Shown: positions 27,001-35,229 of the stretch, piece by piece | How the letters are laid out: the number at the start of each line of letters is the position of its first letter | Numbering within the stretch: position 1 is the first letter of the stretch | Source: Caldilineaceae bacterium | GTDB lineage: Bacteria > Chloroflexota > Anaerolineae > Caldilineales > Caldilineaceae | Length of the DNA: 64,000 nucleotides | Direction: 5' to 3' | NCBI GenBank assembly: GCA_011523365.1 | Contig: WTGY01000153.1 | Location: 1-64,000, forward strand | Notes under the pieces: generated by a model | Told to the model about the DNA's origin: nothing | The model's database searches: none | What the model saw: only the letters and a program-made list of their open reading frames with translations | Made by a program: the position numbers and the translations under genes

Positions 27001-28629
27001 CTACTCCTCCTCAATATACCATAAATGGATCTCGCGCCAGAGCCTATTGGTGTCAACCGCGTCGAGCGACTGGCCCTTGACCTTGGCGTTGAAGATAGCG
27101 GGCCAATGGGTGAAAAACAACTCTATCACCGGCGCCTCGTCCATTATCATCGCCTGGATCTCGTTGTAGATGGGCTGGCGCTGCTCCACAGAGGCGTAGG
27201 AGAGTCCCTCCTCGATCAGCGCGTCCAGTTTCGGGTTTGAGATGCACGGAAAGTTGTTGGCGCCTTCCGAGTGCATCATCCAGTGGGGATCCGGGTCTAT
27301 AGCGCCGTGTTCAAAGGCGATCATAGCGGCATCCATCTCGCACTTGCGCATACCATCCAGGATAGCCGCCACGGGCGTCTCCACGAGGAAGATCTCGACG
27401 CCTATGTCGGCCCACAACTGCTGCGCTAACTCAATGACCGGGATAAACTGCTGGTTACCGGCGCCCACATGGACATCGAAGGAGAGCCTCTCACCCTCCT
27501 TCTCGCGTACCCCGTCGCCGTCCTCGTCCACCCAACCTGCCTCGTCCAGCAGCGCCATAGCCTTTTCCGGGTCGTACTCGTACCGTGGGATGTTCGGGTT
27601 GTAGTAGTCCGGGTATATGGGGGACAGGTTAGAATGGGCTACCTGGGCCTGGCCGAACCAGAGGTCGTCGATGATCCTTTGGCGGTCCAGACCCCAGTAC
27701 AATGCCTGGCGCACCCGCTTGTCCGACAGCTGCGGTATGGTGTTGTTGAGCGGAATCAGAAAGGGTCCCGCCCCAGCTTGAGAAATGCTCGTAAACCTCG
27801 GGTCGTTGGCCAGACGCACGTTGTCCTCCATCAGCAACGGCCAGGCGGTCCCGTCGGCGTCGCCTGACTCAAGAGCGATGGTGCGCACCGAAGCCTCGGG
27901 CACGACGTCGACCCGCAAAAAGTCGAGATTGGGTCGTCCCCGAAAGTGGTCGTCGAACGCCTCCAGCAGCGTGAACTGCGACGGGTGCCATTCCACGAGC
28001 TTAAAGGAGCCGGTACCGATGGGGGCCGTCGCGTACACTTCCTCACCCACCTCCGCGTGATAGTCCGACTGTACAATTCGCAGAATCGCCCCTAATACGA
28101 GAAAGGCGGCATCTACCTGCACCATGTTGATGACGGCGGTATAGTCATCCACACACTCGACGGAATCGATTTTTGACAAGACGCCGACCACTGGCGCCGC
28201 GTTTTCCGGATCACGGTAAAAGTCGAACGTATACTTGACGTCCCTGCACGTGAAATCGGCGCCATTGTGAAACTTGACGCCCTCACGCAGCGGGAAGGTG
28301 TAGGTCAGGCCGTCTTCGGAGATGTCGTAGGACTCGGCCAGCACCGGTACGACCGTATTTGAAGCGTCTATCTCCACCAGCCCGTTGTGGATTTGCATGA
28401 GCGCCGGCCGGATGGCGCTTGGGATGGCGCCGAGTCCAGGGCTGAGGCTGAAGGCGTCGTGGTGGCCCATCAGACGGAGAGTTCCACCCTGAGGTGGCCC
28501 CGTGGATGCCGCCTCCTCTTCGACCATCTCTTCCTCAACGGCCGTCGGCTGCTGAACGACGCAGCCCGCCAACATCAGAACGCCAATTAACAGCAACACC
28601 AACGACTTTTGCCAAAGCGTGTTAGACAT
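27001..28629 (-). CDS. Peptide/nickel-type ABC substrate-binding lipoprotein (family 5)
   Basis: The lipoprotein signal ends in LMLAGC. The mature part is SBP_bac_5: ALMQIHNGLVEID, the signature region AESYDISEDGLTYTFPLREG and VKFHNGADFTCRDVKYTFDF, then PIGTGSFKLVEWHPS and DKRVRQALYWGLDRQRI. Ligands of this family include peptides, opines, cyclitol- and sugar-like compounds. The ATG at 28629 follows AGGAGG (28638-28643). Two tiny open frames precede it. No permease or ATPase is adjacent; the nearest DppBC-type permeases start at 35.2 kb. Confidence 0.9.
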   Translation of the reverse strand: MSNTLWQKSLVLLLIGVLMLAGCVVQQPTAVEEEMVEEEAASTGPPQGGTLRLMGHHDAFSLSPGLGAIPSAIRPALMQIHNGLVEIDASNTVVPVLAESYDISEDGLTYTFPLREGVKFHNGADFTCRDVKYTFDFYRDPENAAPVVGVLSKIDSVECVDDYTAVINMVQVDAAFLVLGAILRIVQSDYHAEVGEEVYATAPIGTGSFKLVEWHPSQFTLLEAFDDHFRGRPNLDFLRVDVVPEASVRTIALESGDADGTAWPLLMEDNVRLANDPRFTSISQAGAGPFLIPLNNTIPQLSDKRVRQALYWGLDRQRIIDDLWFGQAQVAHSNLSPIYPDYYNPNIPRYEYDPEKAMALLDEAGWVDEDGDGVREKEGERLSFDVHVGAGNQQFIPVIELAQQLWADIGVEIFLVETPVAAILDGMRKCEMDAAMIAFEHGAIDPDPHWMMHSEGANNFPCISNPKLDALIEEGLSYASVEQRQPIYNEIQAMIMDEAPVIELFFTHWPAIFNAKVKGQSLDAVDTNRLWREIHLWYIEEE

Positions 28630-28641
28630 CTGTCTTTCCTC

Positions 28642-28740
28642 CTATGGATGAATGTCTTTACCCCCTAATGAGGCAATTGTCCAAAACTTTGTGAGCACGC
28701 TTCTTGAACAATCTCTCAACCGGTCACCTCCTTGGCTCAT
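28642..28740 (-). CDS. Possible small leader ORF (32 aa) coupled to the binding protein
   Basis: ATG at 28740, directly after the stop of another tiny ORF. An internal TTG at 28719 has an excellent AAGGAGG ribosome binding site 7 nt before it. The TAG stop (28642-28644) overlaps the AGGAGG of the binding-protein gene, so ribosomes ending here could start the next gene. No homology is recognised. It may be a leader peptide or chance. Confidence 0.3.
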   Translation of the reverse strand: MSQGGDRLRDCSRSVLTKFWTIASLGGKDIHP

Positions 28741-28800
28741 TCAATGACTTCCCGCTGCCGAATAGCTTGAGGCTTGGAGTTTCAACTCTTTTTCGTCCAT
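28741..28800 (-). CDS. Possible small leader ORF (19 aa)
   Basis: ATG at 28800 with AAGGAGG 5 nt upstream encodes MDEKELKLQASSYSAAGSH and stops immediately before the ATG of the next small ORF. The good ribosome binding site is the only support. Confidence 0.3.
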   Translation of the reverse strand: MDEKELKLQASSYSAAGSH

Positions 28801-28879
28801 CTTCACCTCCTTCTGCGGCTGGGCACGTGACAACTGGTGACGCAACAGTTTTCTGATTTAGCGCCGTCTTTACATCTGA

Positions 28880-30421
28880 TTACCCTTTTGCCTGGATGAA
28901 TACCTGATCGCCGCGCAGCTCAACAGCGTACGTTTTTAAGTCTTTAGTGACGGGTGCAGACAGTGCTTTGCCTGTTTCGATATCGAAGCGCCCTAGATGC
29001 AGTGGGCATTCGATACAACCATCGAAGACAAAACCCGCGGCTAATTCGGTTTCTTCATGGGTGCATAATCCATCGCTGGCAAAGAAGGCGTGAGGACCCA
29101 AACGATAAATGGCGTACGTGTGGCCATTGTAGTCAAAGCCAAGCACGTCTTCCACTTCGATATCTGAAACGTTACAGACCTCGATCCAACTGCTTTCTTC
29201 GGCATCTGTGTTTACAGCCGTTGCTGTGCGGATCTCTTCAATCGATGTGTCCACAGACTCAACGGGTACACGAGTGCCGTCTCTCACGTTTCCTACCGGT
29301 TCGTCGCTTAACGCGCTGCTTGACGTGACAACGCCGCCTATGGGGATGTCGAACGCTTCAACCGTTGTGCCGGCGTCAGGAATAGGGCGCTTTATATAAT
29401 GATCCGGGTCTTTGGTCGCTTGCTTGTACAAGGCCGGGATCATCTCCTTGTAGGCTTGCCACAGGCTCCGATACGGCGGAGGTGTTTGTGATTTCATCAG
29501 CTCGTGCAAGTCAGCCAAAGCATGGTAGGGAACCATGGGTATGACGTGGTGTTCGATATGATAATTCATATTCATGTACAGATAGCGGAACACCGGATTC
29601 AGATAGATCGTGCGCGTATTTTCGCGGTGGTCATACGTATCTTCACCCAAACCGGCGTGTTGCGTTACGGCTAGCATTTGCTCCACAAATGCACCGTAAA
29701 AGCGGGGAAGCCACACGAACATCATCGGCAGAAAGCTGCCGACCGCCACCGCCCACACCGCAAAGGCCGCCACAATAGCTAGATAAATCCGGCTCGTCCA
29801 GATCACTTTGGGTAGCTCAGAGGCGGGTACAAAGCTACGGACATCGTCGCCGATTTGCCCGGCTGCATGTCTGATCACACGCTGTACTTCTAGAACGCCC
29901 CGCAGAAAGAAAAAGTCCATCGCAAAGATGAGCAGATCGGCTGGCCGTTGAACCTGGATTTCGGGGTCATAACCCACGAGATAGGTGTTGGTATGATGGC
30001 GGGCATGGCTCCAACGCCAGAGGTTAGCTTCACGTATGGTCATGAAGGAGCTGATATGGTAAAAGAGCTCGTTTAGCCAGCGGGTGCGAAACACCGTGCC
30101 ATGGCCACACTCGTGCCATCGCGCGTCGGATGAGGAGTAGAGCGTCCCATAGACGAAAAAGGCGAGAATCGCCCACCAGGTGCCCCAGGAGATCCAGGCC
30201 AGGTAGCCGCTCACCCCAAGCAGGATGATCCACAGGCCAAAATCGAGGAGACCGTAGCGGTTGGTGCGCTGCATCAGTGCTTTGAGTTGGTCGCGGGGGA
30301 TATCGGGGGACCACCACGCTTGTTCGACCTTTTCCTCGATGGCGCCATCGTCGAGGGGGATATCCGTTTTGTATGTGCTGATCAGACGATAGTCCCGTGA
30401 GGGGAAGTTGCGTATTGCCAA
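28880..30421 (-). CDS. Fatty-acid-desaturase-type oxygenase fused to a Rieske [2Fe-2S] domain (MocD-MocE-like)
   Basis: The N-terminal two-thirds is a membrane di-iron desaturase/hydroxylase. It has several membrane helices and three His boxes: HECGHGT, HARHHTN and HIEHH. The C-terminal ~100 residues form a Rieske ferredoxin domain with CTHEE and CPLHLG, giving the Cys-X-His and Cys-X2-His cluster ligands. In rhizobial rhizopine catabolism MocD (desaturase-like) and MocE (Rieske ferredoxin) are separate proteins needed for O-demethylation. Here they are one 513-residue protein, so the Rieske centre probably feeds electrons directly to the di-iron site. The start is TTG at 30421 with AAGGAG 6 nt upstream. 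A promoter with a 19-bp palindrome lies 41-91 bp upstream. The substrate is inferred only. Confidence 0.85.
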   Translation of the reverse strand: MAIRNFPSRDYRLISTYKTDIPLDDGAIEEKVEQAWWSPDIPRDQLKALMQRTNRYGLLDFGLWIILLGVSGYLAWISWGTWWAILAFFVYGTLYSSSDARWHECGHGTVFRTRWLNELFYHISSFMTIREANLWRWSHARHHTNTYLVGYDPEIQVQRPADLLIFAMDFFFLRGVLEVQRVIRHAAGQIGDDVRSFVPASELPKVIWTSRIYLAIVAAFAVWAVAVGSFLPMMFVWLPRFYGAFVEQMLAVTQHAGLGEDTYDHRENTRTIYLNPVFRYLYMNMNYHIEHHVIPMVPYHALADLHELMKSQTPPPYRSLWQAYKEMIPALYKQATKDPDHYIKRPIPDAGTTVEAFDIPIGGVVTSSSALSDEPVGNVRDGTRVPVESVDTSIEEIRTATAVNTDAEESSWIEVCNVSDIEVEDVLGFDYNGHTYAIYRLGPHAFFASDGLCTHEETELAAGFVFDGCIECPLHLGRFDIETGKALSAPVTKDLKTYAVELRGDQVFIQAKG

Positions 30422-30461
30422 TTATTCTCCTTCGCACGATCAAAATCGGATCTGTACATCA

Positions 30462-30512
30462 TGCGGAATCTGATTCCGCATCCATCATACAATATATAAA
30501 CCTACCTGTCAA
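30462..30512 (-). promoter_or_regulatory. Promoter with IclR-type palindromic operator, site 1
   Basis: On the minus strand TTGACA (30507-30512), a 17-bp spacer and TATGAT (30484-30489) form a near-consensus promoter. Three bases downstream lies the perfect palindrome TGCGGAATC-N-GATTCCGCA (30462-30480), covering the expected transcription start. The same palindrome and layout recur upstream of the iclR gene at 56798-56849. It drives the desaturase-Rieske gene. Confidence 0.85.
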
Positions 30513-30818
30513 AACGCAATTCGTCGCCCACGATACGTCTGCAAAGATAGAGAAACCCCGTACAAGAAGGAACGACGACCATCCGTGCCTGGCTCTTTCC
30601 GGGCAGAATATGGGTGATGGTCAAGACTGTGAAGAATCGGTTGTGCCCACGTTTAAGCTCCCGGATTTCGGCGAGTTCGAGGATGCGTCCATAGCGAGGG
30701 CACTGAAGAGGGGCGTAGCCAAAACTCTGTTTGGGCTGGAGGGTGGTGGGTAGTGATGCCAGGTCGAAAAGAGGGGTTGAAGGCGAAGGGCTTCGAGGGC
30801 GGTGCGGGCGATTGAATT
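30513..30818. other. Intergenic region with an unexplained open frame
   Basis: 306 bp. On the minus strand one frame stays open from about 30800 to 30530 (containing LQPKQSFGYAPLQCPRYGRI and RELKRGHNRFFTVLTITHIL), but I recognise no family and see no start signal. It may be a relic. Confidence 0.3.
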
Positions 30819-32207
30819 CTACATCGGGGGGCGCTGCCAGCCGCCAAACAGCTCTTCCAGATGCTTGACGGCTGCCAGCGCCACATCCTCACGCCACGGA
30901 CGCGCCACCACCTGGGCGCCGATGGGCAACCCCTCGGGAGACGTGCTAACGCGGACGACGGCTGCCGGCCAGCCGGTCAAGTTGTAGGTGGCGGTGTACG
31001 CAAACACGGGCAACTGGATACTCGACGCTCCGTGAGGTGGAGCCGGAAAGGGGAGTACCGGGCAGACCACGACATCGTACGCTTCCATAAAGGAGAGCAT
31101 TTCACTTCGAAACTGGTCAGTCTGGAAAACCAAGCCACTCAATGCGTCGGACGTCATTTTCGATTCTTGGCCCATAGCTATCAGGTTCGCGATCCCCGGA
31201 TGTGGCTCCGTAGTGCCGTACAGGTCGAGGAGTCGCTTGAAACCTGCACCACCATCTCCCAACTGGCAGCCAAGCAGGAGGTCCATCGCTTTCTCCATGC
31301 CGGGTGGCCGCGCTTCTTCTACGGTTGCCCCGACTTTTTCCAAAGCGGAAGCGGCCGCTTCCACGGCGCCCATGATTTCCGGCGTGGGCGTTACGATGCC
31401 ATTGTCCGTGTAAAAAGCAGCGCGCAGATCGGGGAGGTTTACTTGGTTCGGGTCAGCCAATGGCATGGGAACAATCGCCGGGTCGCGCCAGTCAACGCCA
31501 GCGATGATGGGCAGGATCGTGATCAAGTCTTCGACGTAACGCGCCATAGGACCGATCTGCGTCAAAGACTGATCAAGGCCTGCAGGGGGAAGAATGTGGC
31601 CGGTCCGCGGAACCCGTCCGGACGTGGGTCGAATGCCGGCTGTGCCGCAAACGTGCGATGGCAAACGAATGCTCCCGCCGGTGTCGCTTCCGATATCAAA
31701 GGGAATCCCACCCGCGGCGATGATCGCCGCCGCTCCTCCGCTGCTGCCGCCACAGGTACGCGACACGTCGTAAGGGTTGTTGGTGCGGCCGTAGACCAGG
31801 TTAACCGTCTCGAAATCGAGCGTCAGTTCCGGTGTGTTGGTCTTGCCCAACAGAATCGCGCCTGCGGCGCGCAGGCGGGCCACCACCGTGGCGTCTTGCT
31901 CTGGTACAAAGGAGCTTCTCCCCTGCGTGCCCCCGCTGCTGATCACCCCGGCTGTGTCCAAGGCGTCCTTGATCGTCATTGGAACGCCGTGCAGGGGGCC
32001 TCGCAGACCGCCCTTTGCCAATTCTTCATCTGACCGGCGGGCTTCTACCAAGGCCCCTTCAGCATCCAGTCGGACAACGGCGTTCAATTGCGGATTGACG
32101 TCTCTTATGCGCTGCACGTATGCTCTCACGACCTCTTCTGATGAAACCTCTTTCGCGCGTATGGCTTTGGCCACGGCTGTAGCTGATGCGTAAATCAATT
32201 CAGACAT
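30819..32207 (-). CDS. Amidase (amidase signature family)
   Basis: Hydrolyses amide bonds with a Ser-cisSer-Lys triad. The Lys is in VPMTIKDALD, the glycine/serine core GGSSGGAAAIIAAGG holds the cis-Ser, and GSDTGGSIRLPS holds the nucleophilic Ser. At 462 residues it has family length. The ATG at 32207 follows GAGGAG by 9 nt. It is divergent from the PhyH gene and lies downstream of no obvious operon partner. The substrate may be a small amide, an N-acyl compound or a peptide end; the neighbourhood of M81, M24 and LLM genes suggests breakdown of amide-bearing compounds. Confidence 0.92.
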   Translation of the reverse strand: MSELIYASATAVAKAIRAKEVSSEEVVRAYVQRIRDVNPQLNAVVRLDAEGALVEARRSDEELAKGGLRGPLHGVPMTIKDALDTAGVISSGGTQGRSSFVPEQDATVVARLRAAGAILLGKTNTPELTLDFETVNLVYGRTNNPYDVSRTCGGSSGGAAAIIAAGGIPFDIGSDTGGSIRLPSHVCGTAGIRPTSGRVPRTGHILPPAGLDQSLTQIGPMARYVEDLITILPIIAGVDWRDPAIVPMPLADPNQVNLPDLRAAFYTDNGIVTPTPEIMGAVEAAASALEKVGATVEEARPPGMEKAMDLLLGCQLGDGGAGFKRLLDLYGTTEPHPGIANLIAMGQESKMTSDALSGLVFQTDQFRSEMLSFMEAYDVVVCPVLPFPAPPHGASSIQLPVFAYTATYNLTGWPAAVVRVSTSPEGLPIGAQVVARPWREDVALAAVKHLEELFGGWQRPPM

Positions 32208-32232
32208 CTGACAAATCTCCTCACTATGTGGT

Positions 32233-32376
32233 TATGGGAGAAGCCGGGGAAACCCCTTCGGCCTTAGCCAGGGGATGAATGGCAGAGTCTTTTACCTATA
32301 TGCGCGACAATAGGCGTGTCCGTAGAGAAACCCATTGAGCTAACTGAAGCCCAGGACGTTTACGCTTGGGTTTCTC
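32233..32376. repeat. GAGAAGCCGG-family intergenic repeat
   Basis: It contains GGGAGAAGCCGGGGAAACCC near its left end and a GAGAAACCC (32325-32333) / GGGTTTCTC (32368-32376) inverted pair. The right arm TTTACGCTTGGGTTTCTC is the complement-like partner of GAGAAACACAAGCGTAAA at 52677. It lies between the divergent amidase and PhyH genes. Confidence 0.5.
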
Positions 32377-32589
32377 ATGATCCAGGTCGGCTCGCCAGGG
32401 AGTTGCACCAATAGCATTTAGGACTACAATACCTGAGTGTGATTGAGGAATTTTAGCAGGAATACAGCGCGGCGCAAGCCTGCCGGGGCCGACTTGCCCA
32501 AAGGTGGTGCACCAACGCGGTGACACACGACCTTGCAGGAGAGAAGAATCAAAAACACCTCAGGATCGCGCTCAAGGAGTCCGAGCAAA

Positions 32590-33474
32590 ATGACATCAAC
32601 AAATCTACCAGGGGCCAGCATCTCAGACATTGAGGTCTTTGCAGCCGACCTTGATCTTCAACAGGCAGCCGCTATCTACCGCGAATACGGTTGTCTCGTG
32701 GTGCGTAGTCTCATGAACGCGTACGTTGACGCAATGTATAACGACATCATGCGGTCCGTCGATATCGCCATCAATCAGCTTGACCAGGCGGAAAAAGCCC
32801 CTGATGGCTGGCGTACACCCAACGGATCGTTGTTCATCCCTGCACCGGAGGGCTATGAGCGCGACAAACAGGTGTATGTTGTGGGTATCGATTACTATAC
32901 CAGCGGTGCATTTCTCCAGGCAGCGCTTGATGCCACCGCCTTGGACATTGTTGAGGCCATCCTGGGTCCGAACATTGAGCTGTTCGGTCAAGGCCAGAGC
33001 CTGGTGAAAGAGCCCGTGGGCGGATTTCCCAAAATCCTGCACCAGGACTCGGCCTATTTTGAGCACAAATACGAAGGTCCGGTTGCAATCCTCAACTATG
33101 TCGTCGATACGGATGTGCAAAGAGGCGCGCTGCACGTGGTGCCTGGTTCTCACCGCATAGGTCAGCTCCAACACATCGATACCTTCACACACCTGGGCTT
33201 GGACGAGGATGAATGGCCCTGGGAAGCGGCGATACCTGTAGAGGGCCAGGCCGGCGATGCGATTTTCTTCCATGTGAGGACCGTGCACGGCTCCAAGCCC
33301 AACTTTTCAGACAAACCACGGCAGGTGTTCATCAACCGCTATCGCCGTCCCGATGATTATGTGACGATCAGGGGGTTCACAGTAGCGAACCGGGCGGAGG
33401 CTGAAAAACGAGCACAAGAGGCCCGAAAAACCAACGAACAGCGCGGACTAATGGTAAGAGGGTTCCGAACCTAA
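32590..33474 (+). CDS. Phytanoyl-CoA dioxygenase (PhyH) family protein
   Basis: A Fe(II)/2-oxoglutarate-dependent oxygenase. The facial triad is visible: HQD in KILHQDSAYFEH, and the distal His in VRTVHGSKPN. The 2-oxoglutarate-binding Arg is probably in RQVFINRYR. The ATG at 32590 follows AAGGAG (32574-32579) by 10 nt; the open frame to 32533 has no homology. At 294 residues it has family length. It is followed 200 bp later by an M81 gene in the same direction, with a binding-protein relic between them. Substrate unknown; PhyH homologues hydroxylate a wide range of natural products. Confidence 0.88.
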   Translation: MTSTNLPGASISDIEVFAADLDLQQAAAIYREYGCLVVRSLMNAYVDAMYNDIMRSVDIAINQLDQAEKAPDGWRTPNGSLFIPAPEGYERDKQVYVVGIDYYTSGAFLQAALDATALDIVEAILGPNIELFGQGQSLVKEPVGGFPKILHQDSAYFEHKYEGPVAILNYVVDTDVQRGALHVVPGSHRIGQLQHIDTFTHLGLDEDEWPWEAAIPVEGQAGDAIFFHVRTVHGSKPNFSDKPRQVFINRYRRPDDYVTIRGFTVANRAEAEKRAQEARKTNEQRGLMVRGFRT

Positions 33475-33489
33475 AAGGGGAGATTAGTC

Positions 33490-33639
33490 GTGTGTGCCGA
33501 TATCCTTTCCGAACGGCAAATCCTCGGTTCGCTTGTTCTGACCGCCTGCGAGAAAGAGGTAGAAGTGACGTGAGTCGTCGAGGAGAAAGAGACGGTTGTC
33601 CAAGAGAAGGTCGTCCCCGTGACGCCACTGCGATCTTGA
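33490..33639 (+). pseudogene. Relic of an ABC binding-protein lipoprotein N-terminus
   Basis: In the frame from the GTG at 33490 the sequence reads ILGSLVLTACEKEVEVT, then TGA (33571-33573), then VVEEKETVVQEKVVPVTP and another TGA at 33637-33639. The lipobox-like LTAC followed by charged VEKE/VTP repeats is the hallmark of binding-protein lipoprotein leaders in this phylum (compare VVEVEKEVIVEVTPVP at 47.8 kb). The mature domain is gone. Confidence 0.5.
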
Positions 33640-33681
33640 AAGTAGGGGACGTACGTCAGAATATGGGTTGGGAGAAAGCCT

Positions 33682-35214
33682 ATGTCTGTCCAGAAACGCA
33701 TTTTCATGTGCGGAATCGCAACCGAAACCCATGACTTTAACAAGTATCCCACCACACTTGAAGCCTTTACCGACAAAGGTCTTTACTTCGTGCAGGAGGG
33801 CGAAAGCCTCGAGCGCTTCCGCGAAGGCGACCTCTGGTTCGGCGGCTATCTTGAGGTAGCCGATTCCGAAGGCTGGCAGCTGGTCACCGGCGTCTGCGCT
33901 TTTGCCTGGCCGTGGGGCAGTGTGACCGAGCACGCCTTCGAAACGCTGTGGGCGCGCATCGAACGCCAGCTGCGCGATGAAGCTCCGTTCGACGGAATCC
34001 TGCTGCCACTGCATGGCGGCATGGCCTGTGAGCATCTGGACGACCCGGTAGGCGAGTTCGTCGCGCGGATCAGGCGGATCGTCGGCCGCCACGTGCCGAT
34101 TGCGGCGTCGCTGGACCTGCACAGCAACCTCTCGCCGCAGTTCGTACGCGACTGCGACATCATCTGCGGCTTCCACACGACGCCCCACATCGACGTGCGC
34201 CAGACGGCGGTCCGCACCGCCAGCCTGCTCGCGCGCACGTTGCGCGGGGAAATCCGACCGCAATGCCACTCGATCCATCCGCCCGTGGTGTTCGGCATCG
34301 ATCACGGACGCACGACGGTTCCGCATGCGCCCATGTTATCCTTGCTCAAGCGCGTAGAAGTGATTCAGGCTGAAGACCCGCAGCTGCTCGACGCGAGCTT
34401 TATGCCTGCCTATCCCTTTTGCGATCAGCCCTGGACCGGGACGAGTGCCGTGCTCGTGATGGACGGCCCGTCTGAGTGGGTGAATGACTATCTTGACGAG
34501 TTCGGCGCAGAAATCTGGCGTACCCGTGACGTGCTGACCATCGATATTGTGAGCATTGATGAGGCGCTGGACGCGGTGGAACAAACCGCCGATGATCCGC
34601 GCCCCTTTCTGCTGGGTGATTTCACTGACGGCCCGTACTCAGGTGCTTATGGCGACGCGACAGCGCTGCTTTCGGCGCTTATCGAGCGAGGCACTTCGGG
34701 CGCGGTGTTCGGGCCGTTGTTCGATGCCGAGGCCGTGGAGCAGGCCCATGCGGGGGGCGTCGGCGCGCAGATCGAGGTCGAACTCGGCGGCAAAAGCGAT
34801 CCGCGCTATGGCGGTGGACCGGTTAGCGGCACGGCCATTGTCAGGGCGCTGTCCGATGGCAAGTTCATACACAAGGGGCCTTTTATGCAGGGGCAGCCAG
34901 GAGACCTGGGAGAAAGCGCATTGCTGGAAATCGGTGGTGTCGGTGTCGTTGTCAATCCGTTCCCCAGCCAGCTCCATGACCGCGAGCAGCTCAAACTTTT
35001 CGGCATCCGCTTTGAGGAGCTGAATGTGCTGGTCAGCAAGGCCTTCAACCACATGCGCGCTGACTTTGAGCCACTGTCCCGCGGCCTGCTGTACCCCGAT
35101 GCCGGCGGTGTCTTCAGCTTCAACTTCAGCAAGTTTCCGTTCAAGAAGATTCGGCGACCCATCTGGCCGCTGGATGACTTTGAAATAAGCCCGGGCGATA
35201 TGGACCGGTGCTAA
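33682..35214 (+). CDS. M81 family metallopeptidase (MlrC-like), paralogue 2
   Basis: A full-length DUF1485-MlrC architecture: MCGIATETHDFNKYPTTL, LLPLHGGMACEHLDDP, LDLHSNLSPQF with the metal-ligand Asp/His, and FHTTPHIDVRQT, followed by DFTDGPYSGAYGDAT and EVELGGKSDPRYGGGP. At 510 residues it is the longest of the three M81 copies here and is clearly diverged from the other two, so they are not recent duplicates. The ATG at 33682 follows GGGAGAAAGCCT. It may form a unit with the PhyH gene. Substrate unknown; cleavage of an amide or peptide bond is the family expectation. Confidence 0.86.
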   Translation: MSVQKRIFMCGIATETHDFNKYPTTLEAFTDKGLYFVQEGESLERFREGDLWFGGYLEVADSEGWQLVTGVCAFAWPWGSVTEHAFETLWARIERQLRDEAPFDGILLPLHGGMACEHLDDPVGEFVARIRRIVGRHVPIAASLDLHSNLSPQFVRDCDIICGFHTTPHIDVRQTAVRTASLLARTLRGEIRPQCHSIHPPVVFGIDHGRTTVPHAPMLSLLKRVEVIQAEDPQLLDASFMPAYPFCDQPWTGTSAVLVMDGPSEWVNDYLDEFGAEIWRTRDVLTIDIVSIDEALDAVEQTADDPRPFLLGDFTDGPYSGAYGDATALLSALIERGTSGAVFGPLFDAEAVEQAHAGGVGAQIEVELGGKSDPRYGGGPVSGTAIVRALSDGKFIHKGPFMQGQPGDLGESALLEIGGVGVVVNPFPSQLHDREQLKLFGIRFEELNVLVSKAFNHMRADFEPLSRGLLYPDAGGVFSFNFSKFPFKKIRRPIWPLDDFEISPGDMDRC

Positions 35215-35229
35215 CAGTCGGATCGACGC

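Noticed and set aside
33484-34326. 280-codon minus-strand frame opposite the second M81 gene
   Set aside because: It is a shadow of the M81 coding strand; the plus strand has clear family motifs and a ribosome binding site.
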